A DNA stretch of 64,000 bases from Marinimicrobium locisalis. GTDB lineage: Bacteria; Pseudomonadota; Gammaproteobacteria; Pseudomonadales; Cellvibrionaceae. Both the position numbers and the translations under genes were made by a program. The notes under the pieces are model-generated. The model ran no database searches, was not told where the DNA came from, and saw only the letters and a program-made list of their open reading frames with translations. This document shows positions 35,308 through 44,318 of the stretch, one piece after another (the first letter of the stretch is position 1; every line of letters starts with the position of its first letter). Where the stretch lies: contig NZ_JBDLLG010000024.1 in NCBI RefSeq assembly GCF_039822625.1, positions 26,311 through 90,310 on the forward strand. Direction: 5' to 3'.

Positions 35308-36663
35308 CTACACTCTTAGAATGGAGCGGTACTGCGCCACATCCACTGTAAACCCGGCATTGTCCTGCAAATAGAGCCGCAGGCGGTCCGCGGCCTCCGG
35401 TTCGCCATGCACAAGCTGTATAGAGGTGCCGGGCTTAAGCTCGGAGGACTTCAGCCAACGCTCCAAATCCAAGTAGTCGCCGTGCCCCGATAAGCCGTCC
35501 AACTTAGCCAAGCGCGCCTTGCACGGGTAGTACTCACCGTGAATTTTTATCGACTTATCCCCCGCCAGCAGACGAGCCCCGCGCGTGCCGCCAGCCTGAT
35601 GGCCTGTGAGCAGTAACGTATTGCGGTGGCCGGGAAGCAGCCGCTTCATATGATGAAGAATGCGCCCACCGCTAATCATGCCACTACCGGCAATAATAAT
35701 ATGCGGATAGTTGAGCTCGGCCAGGGCTTTGGATTGCTCCACACTGTGAGTATAGGTCACCGCCTTCATCATGCGCGCGCAGTCCGCATCGCTCAAGCGA
35801 TGCTGGTCAGCATACTGGTGATAAATGCCCGATACATCAATGGCCATCGGGCTGTCGAGAAATATCGGCAGTGTGGGAATACGGCCCTCGTCCATCAGTT
35901 TCGCCAGCATATGCTGCAAGGCCTGGGCCCGACCCACGGCAAAGCTGGGCACCATCAGCACGCCACCATTGTTAACCGTTTCGTTGACAATGCGGGCCAA
36001 CTCTTCCCAGGTATCGGTCTCGGCATGACGCCGGTCGCCATAGGTGGACTCAAGCAGCAGGAGGTCCAGCGCCGGCAGCGGCGCGGGCGGGTACATGAGA
36101 ATATCCTCAAACCGCCCCACATCACCGGAAAACCCAATGCGCTTGCCCTCCGCCTCCACGATAATGCTGGCCGCCCCAAGAATGTGGCCGGCGGGTTGGA
36201 ACCGTATGCGGATATCCCCGACGGTAAATACTTCCCCGAAATTAACTTGCTCGAACAGCGTCAGGCACTCCTCCGCTGTTTGCCGATCGTATAGGGGCTC
36301 GGGGTTTTCATGCTTGCTCAGTTTGTGCCGCCCCAGAAAACGGGCATCTTCCTCCTGAATATGGCCGCTGTCGGGCAGCAGTATGCCGCACAAGTCCCGT
36401 GTGGCCGCGTGGGTGTATACCGGGCCACGGTAGCCCTGCTGATACAGCCTGGGAATGTAGCCCGAGTGGTCCAGGTGGGAGTGGGTGAGCACCACGGCAT
36501 CCAGAGCGTCAATATCAATCGGCAACGCCTCCCAGTTGCGTTTGCGCAGCCACTTGTACCCTTGAAACAAACCACAATCGATCAACACTTTGGTCGTGCC
36601 GCTTTCAAGCAGAAATTTTGAACCGGTAACGGTCTCGGTTCCTCCCAGAAAAACAATGTTCAT
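35308..36663 (-). CDS. Metallo-beta-lactamase/beta-CASP RNA-processing-type hydrolase
   Basis: A 451-residue cytoplasmic protein. The zinc motif HSHLDH is at residues 61-66, with GHILGAAS and FSGDVGR supplying further ligands, and the beta-CASP region ends in GLSGHGDYLDLERWL. Related proteins (CPSF73/YsH1, archaeal aCPSF, bacterial YpsA-type homologues) cleave RNA, and this subgroup is often named RNA specificity factor without proof. It is the last gene of a minus-strand run with PRPP-synthase-like and thymidine-phosphorylase-like genes, so a role linked to nucleotide salvage or RNA turnover at low oxygen is an inference. Confidence 0.88.
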   Translation of the reverse strand: MNIVFLGGTETVTGSKFLLESGTTKVLIDCGLFQGYKWLRKRNWEALPIDIDALDAVVLTHSHLDHSGYIPRLYQQGYRGPVYTHAATRDLCGILLPDSGHIQEEDARFLGRHKLSKHENPEPLYDRQTAEECLTLFEQVNFGEVFTVGDIRIRFQPAGHILGAASIIVEAEGKRIGFSGDVGRFEDILMYPPAPLPALDLLLLESTYGDRRHAETDTWEELARIVNETVNNGGVLMVPSFAVGRAQALQHMLAKLMDEGRIPTLPIFLDSPMAIDVSGIYHQYADQHRLSDADCARMMKAVTYTHSVEQSKALAELNYPHIIIAGSGMISGGRILHHMKRLLPGHRNTLLLTGHQAGGTRGARLLAGDKSIKIHGEYYPCKARLAKLDGLSGHGDYLDLERWLKSSELKPGTSIQLVHGEPEAADRLRLYLQDNAGFTVDVAQYRSILRV

Positions 36664-36709
36664 TGCGACTCCTCACCCGGCCTGCGGGAAAGCGATAAAA
36701 ATGCCATTT

Positions 36710-37630
36710 TCAGTGTTGTTTGCCCGGTACTTTTAGGGGATGTTGCCCAAGGTGATACTGAATAGGACCCACGAGCCAGGGGCTCAAGTCCACCACGTTG
36801 GAGATATGGGGAACCGAGTTGGCCGTGATCAGGCGGCGAAGCCCCTGGTGACTCAACGCCTGCTCAACGCCGTCGGCAAAAATTCCGTGCACCGCCGCAC
36901 AATCAACGTGCGCCATACCGCTCGCCTGCAACGAGGCCAACGCTTTCAATACGGTATGCCCACTGCTGATGACATCGTCAACAATCACGGCCGTACGCCC
37001 ACGGTAGGCGGCCATATTGGGCAGTGTGACCACCACATCCCGGTCGCCCCGTCGTTCCTTGCGGCCCACCACAAACGGCTGGCCAATACGCTCAGCGATG
37101 ACCGATACCCACTGTTCGCTCTCACTGTCCGGGCCCACCAACACGACGGGCTCCTCATGGGTTTTAAACCACTGAGCCAACGCCGGCGCCCCCTGAACCA
37201 CCGTGGAAGGAATGGAGTAAATTTCATCAAGGGTATGGTAGCGGTGTAAGTGCGGGTCCACCGTCACCAACCAGTCCACCTGCTCCGACAACAGGGAGGC
37301 AAACAATCGTGAAGTGACCGCCTCGCCCGGATGAAAGCGGGTGTCCTGGCGCATGTAACACAAGTAGGGCGCCACCAAGCCCACCGAGCGGGCTCCCAGT
37401 TCTCGCAGAGTGCCCGCCAGAAAAGCCAAGGGCAAAAATTTGGAGTCCGGATCGACCAGGTTGGCCAGTATCACGCAATCGCGTCCTTCAACCGGGGAGG
37501 CCACGCGTAAATAGCTTTCGCCATCGGGAAATTGGCGCTGCTCAATGGAGCCGGCTTCGGCCCCCAAGGCCTCGCATAGGCCGGCGAACAATGGCAATTC
37601 GGTATCCAGTGCAAACAGCATTGGCCTCAT
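36710..37630 (-). CDS. Ribose-phosphate pyrophosphokinase-like protein (second PRPP synthase)
   Basis: A 306-residue phosphoribosyltransferase-fold enzyme. It keeps the PRPP-synthase flexible loop in altered form (YMRQDTRFHPGE in place of YARQDR), the DPHLHR metal region (about 125-130) and the ribose-5-phosphate loop VIVDDVISSGHT (215-226). It is more divergent than the housekeeping Prs. Its ATG overlaps the stop of the upstream thymidine-phosphorylase-like gene in an ATGA, so the pair is translationally coupled. The likely reaction is formation of PRPP from ATP and ribose 5-phosphate, or the reverse. Confidence 0.88.
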   Translation of the reverse strand: MRPMLFALDTELPLFAGLCEALGAEAGSIEQRQFPDGESYLRVASPVEGRDCVILANLVDPDSKFLPLAFLAGTLRELGARSVGLVAPYLCYMRQDTRFHPGEAVTSRLFASLLSEQVDWLVTVDPHLHRYHTLDEIYSIPSTVVQGAPALAQWFKTHEEPVVLVGPDSESEQWVSVIAERIGQPFVVGRKERRGDRDVVVTLPNMAAYRGRTAVIVDDVISSGHTVLKALASLQASGMAHVDCAAVHGIFADGVEQALSHQGLRRLITANSVPHISNVVDLSPWLVGPIQYHLGQHPLKVPGKQH

Positions 37631-39147
37631 TCCGCCGCCCCCTCCATCACAAACATATCCGGGTTTTCTTCATAAAACGCCAGAGCGTAATCCAGCTCGC
37701 CGGGAGTACCGGCGTACAGTGTGGCCAAGGGCTGGCCCCGGGTTATCACGGCCCCGGTTTTCACATGCAGCCTTAATCCCGAGGCCGGAGACTCCGGCGC
37801 TCCGGCAAGCTTAGCCAAGCGCGCCAGGCGTCGGTTGTCCACGACCTTCAGCACGCCCGCCTTGGTGGCCCACAGCTCGGTTCGATGGGCGGCGGAAGGG
37901 ATGGCCTTAAGGCCCCCCTGCGATTGACAAATACGCTGAAACTGGCGCCAGGCGCGGCCGGAAGTCAGAATGTCCCGGGCCTGTTCGAGGGCCTGCTCCA
38001 ATCCCTCGCCCGAGGCCATCGCCAACAGGTTGGCCGCGAGATAGACCGAGCGCTCCGTCAAGTCCACGGGGGCGGTGGGGCTATTCTTCAACACCGCCAG
38101 CACATCCCGCGCCTCCTCGGCCGGGCCTATGCCATTGCCCACGGTTTGCGAGCCATCGGTTATCACGCAGCGCAGGTGAAGGTTCAAAGCCGCCGCCACG
38201 GTATAAAACCGATGGGACAGGTGCTCCGCTTGCGCGCGATTTCTCACCTTGGCGGTAGGCCCCACGGGAATGTCGATCAGTATGTGAGTGGAGCCGGCGG
38301 CAATTTTCTTGGACAGCACCGAAGCCACCAGCTGCCCCTCACCGTCCAGATCCAAAGCCCGCTCCACCCGAATCAACAAATCATCCGTGGGGCTCAACTT
38401 GACCCGCCCGCCCCAGGCCAAACAAGCGCCGGTTTCATGCACCGTTTTCTGCAACTGCGCCAGATCCAGCTCCACTTCCGTGAGCACTCCCATCACGTCG
38501 GCGGTGCCGGCCGGGGAAGTAATGGCACGGGAGGAAGTTTTGGGCATCAGCAAGCCCGCCGCGCTGGCAATGGCGATGACAATCGGCGTGGTCCGGTTGC
38601 CCGGCAAGCCACCGACGCAATGCTTGTCAAACACCAAGGGGGCATCCGGCCACTGTAGCTGATTGCCCACCTGGACCATGGCCCGAGTGAGCTCGACCAC
38701 TTCGGCTCCGCTTAAACGGTCACCGGCGCAAGCGGTCAGGAAACAGGCAATTTCAATGTCTGAGTAACGCCGCCGGCTGATGTCCTCAACCACTGCCCTC
38801 AACTCCCCTGCGCTGAGTTCATGGCCGTAGACCTTCTTGCGCATTGAGCTCAGTGACGGCACCACTGGCGCATGGCCGACATTCACCGCCTGCCCCGCAC
38901 TCAGCTCCAGGTAGCGCCAGGCGCTCACCGAAAAGCCGATCTCTCCGGGGGCCAATGCCTGCCCCGTAACGATGTTCAACGTCGCGATAATGCTTCGCTC
39001 CCCGGCGCGCACCTTCAGCCGGGCGCTGGCGGTAAAGCCTTCGGAAAGACAGACATCACAGTCACGGCGCATATACACCACGGACTCTTCATGGGTATCT
39101 ATTCCCATCTCGGTCGCCTTCAGTGGTGCCACCGGGGCGCTACTCAC
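37627..39147 (-). CDS. Thymidine/AMP phosphorylase family enzyme
   Basis: About 506 residues with an N-terminal extension domain, the arrangement of AMP phosphorylase rather than of the 440-residue thymidine phosphorylase. Key stretches: GIDTHEESVVYMRRDC near the N-terminus, KHCVGGLPGNRTTPIVIAIA (phosphate and base site) and the DIPVGPTAKVRN region. The start is GTG 39147, which has GGAG six bases upstream and overlaps the end of the DUF2933 gene; an internal ATG at 39108 would remove conserved sequence. Its reaction would be phosphorolysis of a nucleotide or nucleoside. Coupling with a PRPP-synthase-like enzyme suggests a ribose-phosphate salvage cycle. Confidence 0.9.
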   Translation of the reverse strand: MSSAPVAPLKATEMGIDTHEESVVYMRRDCDVCLSEGFTASARLKVRAGERSIIATLNIVTGQALAPGEIGFSVSAWRYLELSAGQAVNVGHAPVVPSLSSMRKKVYGHELSAGELRAVVEDISRRRYSDIEIACFLTACAGDRLSGAEVVELTRAMVQVGNQLQWPDAPLVFDKHCVGGLPGNRTTPIVIAIASAAGLLMPKTSSRAITSPAGTADVMGVLTEVELDLAQLQKTVHETGACLAWGGRVKLSPTDDLLIRVERALDLDGEGQLVASVLSKKIAAGSTHILIDIPVGPTAKVRNRAQAEHLSHRFYTVAAALNLHLRCVITDGSQTVGNGIGPAEEARDVLAVLKNSPTAPVDLTERSVYLAANLLAMASGEGLEQALEQARDILTSGRAWRQFQRICQSQGGLKAIPSAAHRTELWATKAGVLKVVDNRRLARLAKLAGAPESPASGLRLHVKTGAVITRGQPLATLYAGTPGELDYALAFYEENPDMFVMEGAAE

Positions 39148-39352
39148 CAGAATCTCCCTTGGAGTCCCCACCGTGCTGGTGCTTGCCGTGCATAAACAAA
39201 TGCATTAGCGGGCAGAGAAGAAAAATTGCATAGGGCAAAAAATAGACGATATGGTCGCGATGCTCGACCAATAAGTAGTAGGCCACGGCGGCCGCTAGCG
39301 CCAACGTCACCAAGCCCCGCCCGCTCATACAAAACGCTTTTACTTTGGACAT
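39140..39352 (-). CDS. DUF2933 small membrane peptide
   Basis: A 70-residue peptide with one or two hydrophobic segments (GLVTLALAAAVAYYLL and the VYFLPYAIFLLCPLMHLF stretch) and a His/Cys-rich end, CPLMHLFMHGKHQHGG. This is the DUF2933 family, which is usually found next to copper or other heavy-metal ATPase genes and may bind metal. It lies 23 bases after the end of the ATPase gene and overlaps the phosphorylase start. Confidence 0.88.
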   Translation of the reverse strand: MSKVKAFCMSGRGLVTLALAAAVAYYLLVEHRDHIVYFLPYAIFLLCPLMHLFMHGKHQHGGDSKGDSGE

Positions 39353-39375
39353 GTTGCCACCTCGAATGAGCGCGA

Positions 39376-41919
39376 CTAATCGGTCGCATTACCGGCACTT
39401 TGTGCCGTCTGCTTAAACTGACGCTTTAACAGCAGTGAGTTACCAATCACCGACAGCGAACTGGCGGTCATGGCCACTACACCAATCATCGGGTGCAGCA
39501 AACCGATGGCGGCGATGGGTATGGCTGCCAGGTTGTAGCCGCTGGCCCAGATAATGTTGTGCACAATTTTCTGAAAAGTGGCGCGGGACAAATGCATGGA
39601 TTCCACCACCCCGGTTAACTCACCGCGCACCAGGGTGACATCCGCCGCTTCGATGGCAACATCAGCGCCGGCGCCAATGGCAATGCCCACGTTGGCCTGT
39701 TTCAGGGCCGGCGCATCGTTAATCCCATCGCCCACCATGGCCACGTAGTTGCCGTAGCGTTCTTGCAGCTCCCTGACGGCATCCACCTTGCCCTCGGGCA
39801 AAACGCCGGCCTGGACTTCATCGATGCCCACTTCGTCGGCCACGGCGCGAGCGGCGCGCTCGTTATCGCCGGTAATCATGACCACGTGCAGGCCCAGCTC
39901 GTGCATACCTCGGATGGCCTCGACGGACTCCTTCTTAATGGTGTCCGCCACGGCAACAATGCCCCGGACCCGGCCGTCCACCGCCACAAGCACCGCCGTG
40001 CGGCCGCGCCTTTCCAGATCCGTCAGGTCTTTGTCCAGCGCCTCCAGACCGCTAACGCCCTCTTCCTCCAGCAGCTTGCGGTTACCGATTAGCACCGTTT
40101 CCTCCCCGACTTTGCCGGAGACGCCCCGCGCACCGGTGGAACGAAATTCCCGCACCTCGCCGGGCGACACATCGCGCTCGCGCGCTCCATCGACAATGGC
40201 GCGGGCAATGGGGTGCTCGGACGCATTCTCCACCGTGGACGCCCACTGCAATAGCTGTTGCTCTTCCACTCCTTCGGCGGCCACTACTTCAGTCAGCTTG
40301 GGCTCGCCCCGGGTTATGGTGCCGGTCTTGTCCAACACCATGACTTTGATGTCTTTAAACGTCTGAATGGCTTCGCCGGAGCGGATCAGAATACCCCGTT
40401 CCGCGCCGATGCCCGAGCCCACCATCAGAGCCGTGGGCGTGGCCAGACCGAGCGCGCAGGGGCAGGCAATAACCAGCACCGCAACGGCCGCCAGTATCGC
40501 CAGCACCGGAGTGCTTGCACCCGGGTCGACCCAGGGCAGAAAGCCCGCGCCCCATTCCAGGATGGGGCGCAAGCTGTCCGCGGCCAGCAACCACGCCACC
40601 AGACTGCCCAACGCAATCAACAGCACAATGGGCACAAAGCGTCCGGTCATGCGATCGGCAAATTCCTGAATCGGCACCCGGGAACCCTGGGCTTGTTCCA
40701 CCAGCTTGATCACTTGCGAGAGGAAGGTATCGCCGCCCACCTTGGTGGCCTTGACCCGGAGGCGCCCCTCCTTGTTGATGGTCGCCCCGATCACGCTGTC
40801 GCCGACGCTTTTGTAGACAGGAACCGATTCGCCTGTGGCAATGGATTCATCCAGATGGCTTTCCCCTTCCATCACCTCGCCGTCGGTAGGCACCTTGTCC
40901 CCCGGGCGAACCACCATAATATCGCCCGGCTGCAGTTCCTTAACCGACACCTCCCGTTCCTCGCCGTCGCGCTCGACCCGAGCGGTTTTCGCGCCCATGG
41001 TCAATAGCCGTCGAATGGCCTGGGAGGCGCGCCCCTTGGCTTTGGTTTCGAGATAACGACCCAGCAGATGGAAGGTCATAATGGTGGCCGCCATCTCGAT
41101 AAACGAGGTCATGGGGTAGACGAAACCCACCAGGCCGATGAGGTAGGGAGGCAGGCTGCCCATGGAAATCAGCACGTCCATATTGAAGGTGCGGTTGGTC
41201 AGGGACCGCCACGTAGACCGGTGGGTCGCCGCCCCGCCGTAGAGAAACACCACGGGGAAAGCAAGCACGGCGATGATCGCCAAGTACCCCGGAATGGGCT
41301 GCCAGAACATGTGCGGCATCATCAGCAGCATGATTAAAGTCGTGGGAACCGCCGCAATCCACAGCCGCTTTTTGGCCTGGTTCAGGTAGGCCTCTTCTAT
41401 CTCGGCATCGCCCTGTTCATCGCCGTCCTCTTCGCTGCCGGTTTCGAACGCTTGAGCCACATCGTAACCGGCTTTCTCCACCGCCTGCCTGAGTCGCTCG
41501 GCATCGGGCCCACCCTCACTCAGCGTGACATGCACTTTATGGTTGGCAATGCTGGTGTCGATACGCTCAACGCCTTCCAACCGCTGCAGCGACTCGCGCA
41601 CAATGCCGGCGCAGTGGTCGGAGCCCATGCCGGGAACAACCAGTTGGACCGTTCGCGCGCCACCGCTTCCGGCACCGGGGGAGGTGGCCGAGGCGACGTC
41701 ATAGCCCGCCTTCTCCACGGCGGAACGAATATTATCCAGACCCAGGCGCTGGGAATCATACCGGGCGTCCACCCGGTGGGCGGCGATGTTGGTGTTCACC
41801 TCGCCCATACCCTCAAGCCGCTTGAGGGAGGATTTGACGATGCCCGCGCAATGGTCCGAGCCCATACCCGGCACCACCAGACGCGCGTGAGCCATATTCT
41901 CTTCCGATTCGGTACTCAT
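39376..41919 (-). CDS. copA: Copper-type heavy-metal P1B ATPase
   Basis: An 847-residue inner-membrane pump. Two N-terminal metal-binding-like domains (about 12-75 and 91-155) both carry GMGSDHC (residues 18-24 and 97-103), so the first Cys of the usual GMxCxxC is Ser. The catalytic parts are complete: TGES, CPC at 486-488 in the membrane, the phosphorylated Asp530 in DKTGT, SEHP at 567-570 and GDGINDAP. The last spans (YNLAA, MTASSLSVIGNSL) match the Cu(I) subgroup. It should export Cu(I) or load cuproproteins. ATG 41919 has GGAG upstream; longer starts are less likely. It follows the helical protein gene after 146 bases. Confidence 0.92.
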   Translation of the reverse strand: MSTESEENMAHARLVVPGMGSDHCAGIVKSSLKRLEGMGEVNTNIAAHRVDARYDSQRLGLDNIRSAVEKAGYDVASATSPGAGSGGARTVQLVVPGMGSDHCAGIVRESLQRLEGVERIDTSIANHKVHVTLSEGGPDAERLRQAVEKAGYDVAQAFETGSEEDGDEQGDAEIEEAYLNQAKKRLWIAAVPTTLIMLLMMPHMFWQPIPGYLAIIAVLAFPVVFLYGGAATHRSTWRSLTNRTFNMDVLISMGSLPPYLIGLVGFVYPMTSFIEMAATIMTFHLLGRYLETKAKGRASQAIRRLLTMGAKTARVERDGEEREVSVKELQPGDIMVVRPGDKVPTDGEVMEGESHLDESIATGESVPVYKSVGDSVIGATINKEGRLRVKATKVGGDTFLSQVIKLVEQAQGSRVPIQEFADRMTGRFVPIVLLIALGSLVAWLLAADSLRPILEWGAGFLPWVDPGASTPVLAILAAVAVLVIACPCALGLATPTALMVGSGIGAERGILIRSGEAIQTFKDIKVMVLDKTGTITRGEPKLTEVVAAEGVEEQQLLQWASTVENASEHPIARAIVDGARERDVSPGEVREFRSTGARGVSGKVGEETVLIGNRKLLEEEGVSGLEALDKDLTDLERRGRTAVLVAVDGRVRGIVAVADTIKKESVEAIRGMHELGLHVVMITGDNERAARAVADEVGIDEVQAGVLPEGKVDAVRELQERYGNYVAMVGDGINDAPALKQANVGIAIGAGADVAIEAADVTLVRGELTGVVESMHLSRATFQKIVHNIIWASGYNLAAIPIAAIGLLHPMIGVVAMTASSLSVIGNSLLLKRQFKQTAQSAGNATD

Positions 41920-42065
41920 GCTATTCGCTCTCCGCGACGATAAACTGATAGAGGTAACCCATGCTAAACCTTCCTCTAACTGGAAGGTCAAGGCCGACGC
42001 CACCACCCCGCCAGCAGCGGGGTTTTAAGTGCACACCGCTAAGGACAAGCTAAGGCGGGGGAAGG

Positions 42066-42524
42066 TTAGAGGTCCTGCATTCGCCCGGTCTGGCGCACCA
42101 ACCGCATGGCCTCATGCTCTTCCATGTCCAACAGCGAGCGCAGCAGTCGGTTGGCTTCGGGAATCTCGGCTTTACCTGCAAGGTCCCGGTACAGATCAAG
42201 CACTTGGCGGTGCAGGTTAAACACTTCCCGGCAGATGTCGTCGAACCCGAGCTTCGCATAGGGGGCATCGCAGGTTTGGTGGGTCTTTATCGGTCGGTGG
42301 GACAGGTAGTCGTAGACGTAGGTGTGCATCACCTTCGGGTCGGCCTGATCTTCAAATAGCTTGACCACCTTTTCCAGTTTGTCCTCATGTTCGGACAAGT
42401 AATCCAGTAGCGCCCTGGCCCGTTCTTCTTCGTTCTGGGTCGCGCAATGGGCAAGGCACTTGGACAGATGGCCGTGCAGCTGGCGGGTCCAATCGATAAG
42501 GTCGGAGAAGGTTCTAATCTCCAT
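42066..42524 (-). CDS. Helical protein of the metal-ATPase / low-oxygen cluster
   Basis: A 152-residue, almost wholly helical protein with many His, Glu and Cys residues (HGHLSKCLAHC, LSEHEDKLEKVV, EIPEANRLLRSLLDMEEHE). The pattern is like a four-helix bundle of the ferritin or hemerythrin kind, which is an inference; members are often labelled 2-hydroxyacyl-CoA dehydratase in databases without support. ATG 42524 has a perfect AAGGAG six bases upstream. It is the first gene after the FNR/Anr-type promoter and so probably the head of the operon that continues to the beta-CASP gene. Confidence 0.75.
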   Translation of the reverse strand: MEIRTFSDLIDWTRQLHGHLSKCLAHCATQNEEERARALLDYLSEHEDKLEKVVKLFEDQADPKVMHTYVYDYLSHRPIKTHQTCDAPYAKLGFDDICREVFNLHRQVLDLYRDLAGKAEIPEANRLLRSLLDMEEHEAMRLVRQTGRMQDL

Positions 42525-42591
42525 GTCTGGCTCCTTTTTTTGGGGCTGGTTTTTGGGACTGGTGTCAATAACGGTAAACCTACATAACACC

Positions 42592-42633
42592 AGTCTACGT
42601 CCCAACCAATGAACCGATTTTGACCCATGTCAA
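42592..42633 (-). promoter_or_regulatory. FNR/Anr-type box and class II promoter
   Basis: TTGACCCATGTCAA at 42620-42633 is a perfect TTGAC-N4-GTCAA dyad, close to the FNR/Anr consensus TTGAT-N4-ATCAA. Read on the minus strand, TAGACT (plus-strand 42592-42597) lies 22 bases after it. This puts the box centre at -41.5 and TAGACT at -12 to -7, the exact geometry of an FNR-activated class II promoter. The leader to the 42524 start is about 60 bases. Confidence 0.75.
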
Positions 42634-42673
42634 ACAAAGGAAAGGAGCCGAACCTTATTGTTATAAGTGCCCC

Positions 42674-43747
42674 CTAACCCCGGTCCAACAAACTACGCAA
42701 GTCAATCAGTGCCGCGTTGGCCCGGGAGAGGTACGAGGCCATTACCAGCGAGTGGTTGGCCAGCACGCCAAAGCCACTGCCATTGAGAATCATCGGGCTC
42801 ATGACCGGTTGTTGGGTGGCTTCCAGTTCGCGGACGATTTGGCCGAGGCTGACACGGGCGTTCTTATCATCGAGCACGTCGGCAAATTCGAGTTCCGCAG
42901 CTTTGAGCAGGTGGATCATGGCCCAGGCGGAGCCTCGGGCTTCGTAGTAAACGTTATCCAGTTCGGTCCACGGGGTTTCGACAAGCACTTCGTCGGAGCC
43001 GGTTTCTTCGGCCTCCCCCATCGGGGTGGGCAGGTCGGTATTCAGTCGGCGTTGGCCAACGCTTGCGCTTAACCGCTGGGACAGGCTGCCCAGTCGGGTT
43101 TCCACCGTACTGAGCCAGTACCGCAGGTTGTCGGCTCGGGTGTAAAACTCGGCGTTGCCGTCTTCCACACCGGTTAAACGATCCAGATAACGACGAGTGT
43201 ATTCAATGCCCTCCCGATATTGGTTTTCCGTGGCGGGCATAATCCAGCTGCCGGTATTGAAGTTGAAGCGGGATTCGGCCATTGCCAAGTCCTGGTCCTC
43301 GCTGGATTGGGTCTGCGAGCGACTGAACGCTTCGCGCATGGCCTTGCTGGCATCACGTACCTGAATCACCACGCCGTACTCCCAACTGGGCATGTTATCG
43401 AGCCACACCCCGGGTGGGGTAATATCGTTGGTGAGGTAGCCACCCGGTTTGTCCAGCAGGGTTTCCGCCACGTTGATGAGCGTCGCGGTCATGACCGCCC
43501 CGCGCTGGCGTTGTCCGCCGCGCTCGTCCACTTCGGCGGCGACGCCCTCGCGCACCGAGAAAAAGTCGGGCGTCATGCTCCAGTAGATGCCCACGATCAG
43601 GGCCACGAGCAGATAGATCACCACCACGGCGGCGCCCACCCGCACCCATACACCGGAACGCGACACATCATCCCGGGTGTCGGCCATTGAGTCTCGAACT
43701 TTTCGTTGGGTCGCTACCCACAGCTGTTTGGCTTTTGAGAGTGGCAT
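42674..43747 (-). CDS. DUF2333 family inner-membrane protein
   Basis: A 357-residue protein with one membrane span near residues 33-55 (VRVGAAVVVIYLLVALIVGI) and a long periplasmic part. The stretches GGYLTNDITPPGVWLDNMP and WIMPATENQYREGIEYTRRY are typical of DUF2333, found in many gammaproteobacteria. Its function is not known to me. It lies upstream of the FNR-type promoter on the same strand, so it is probably transcribed separately from the ATPase operon. Confidence 0.87.
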   Translation of the reverse strand: MPLSKAKQLWVATQRKVRDSMADTRDDVSRSGVWVRVGAAVVVIYLLVALIVGIYWSMTPDFFSVREGVAAEVDERGGQRQRGAVMTATLINVAETLLDKPGGYLTNDITPPGVWLDNMPSWEYGVVIQVRDASKAMREAFSRSQTQSSEDQDLAMAESRFNFNTGSWIMPATENQYREGIEYTRRYLDRLTGVEDGNAEFYTRADNLRYWLSTVETRLGSLSQRLSASVGQRRLNTDLPTPMGEAEETGSDEVLVETPWTELDNVYYEARGSAWAMIHLLKAAELEFADVLDDKNARVSLGQIVRELEATQQPVMSPMILNGSGFGVLANHSLVMASYLSRANAALIDLRSLLDRG

Positions 43748-43800
43748 GGTGACTTCCTTACCTTTCGGCGCTGATAAATGGGCTTGGATTGGATGTTAGA

Positions 43801-44274
43801 TTAATGATGAGGGCGGTCAAACACGCTGACGGCGAATGCCTTCACCGGCACCTCTGCGCCTCCCTCGAAACTCAGTGTTAAGTGTAGCGGGTCTCCGGTG
43901 CGGGGGCGCCGGTCCAGATCAAACAGCATAATGTGGTGGCCGCCGGACTGAAACCTCAGAGTCCCTTGAGCGGGCACGGTCACGGACTCCACCGGGCGCA
44001 TTCGCATCATGCCCTCCACCATTTGGTGGCTATGAATTTCCGCCCGCTGGGCGAAGGCCGCCGTTACCCCGGTCAGCGTCATGGGCTTATCCGAGGTGTT
44101 GCGCAACAGGAAATAGGCGGAGGTCGTGTTCTTGCCCGGCAAAGGCACACGTACGGTAGCATCGACCACCTCCAGGGGGGAGGACGACTGGGCCTGGACC
44201 GGCGCCGGAAGGCCATAGGCCAAACACAGCGCCAATAACAGCCCCAATAATAAATACACCCGACGAATTGCCAT
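43801..44274 (-). CDS. PCu(A)C periplasmic copper chaperone
   Basis: A 157-residue exported protein with a signal peptide ending near residue 28 (PAPVQAQ). The copper site of the PCu(A)C family is present: EIHSHQMVEGMMRMRPV followed by SGGHHIMLFDL, giving the H...M...M...HxM ligand set. It carries Cu(I) in the periplasm, in known cases to the Cu(A) site of cytochrome c oxidase. Its place near a copper ATPase supports a copper role. It lies between a DUF2333 gene and a lipoprotein gene, all on the same strand. Confidence 0.93.
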   Translation of the reverse strand: MAIRRVYLLLGLLLALCLAYGLPAPVQAQSSSPLEVVDATVRVPLPGKNTTSAYFLLRNTSDKPMTLTGVTAAFAQRAEIHSHQMVEGMMRMRPVESVTVPAQGTLRFQSGGHHIMLFDLDRRPRTGDPLHLTLSFEGGAEVPVKAFAVSVFDRPHH

Positions 44275-44318
44275 AACTCAATCTCCTTAAACAAAGTGGC
44301 GTGCGGTAAAGGGCCCCC

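Noticed and set aside
42066..42524. The helical protein as a 2-hydroxyacyl-CoA dehydratase
   Set aside because: It is far too short and lacks the Fe-S cysteine pattern of those enzymes; the label is common in databases but unsupported by the sequence.
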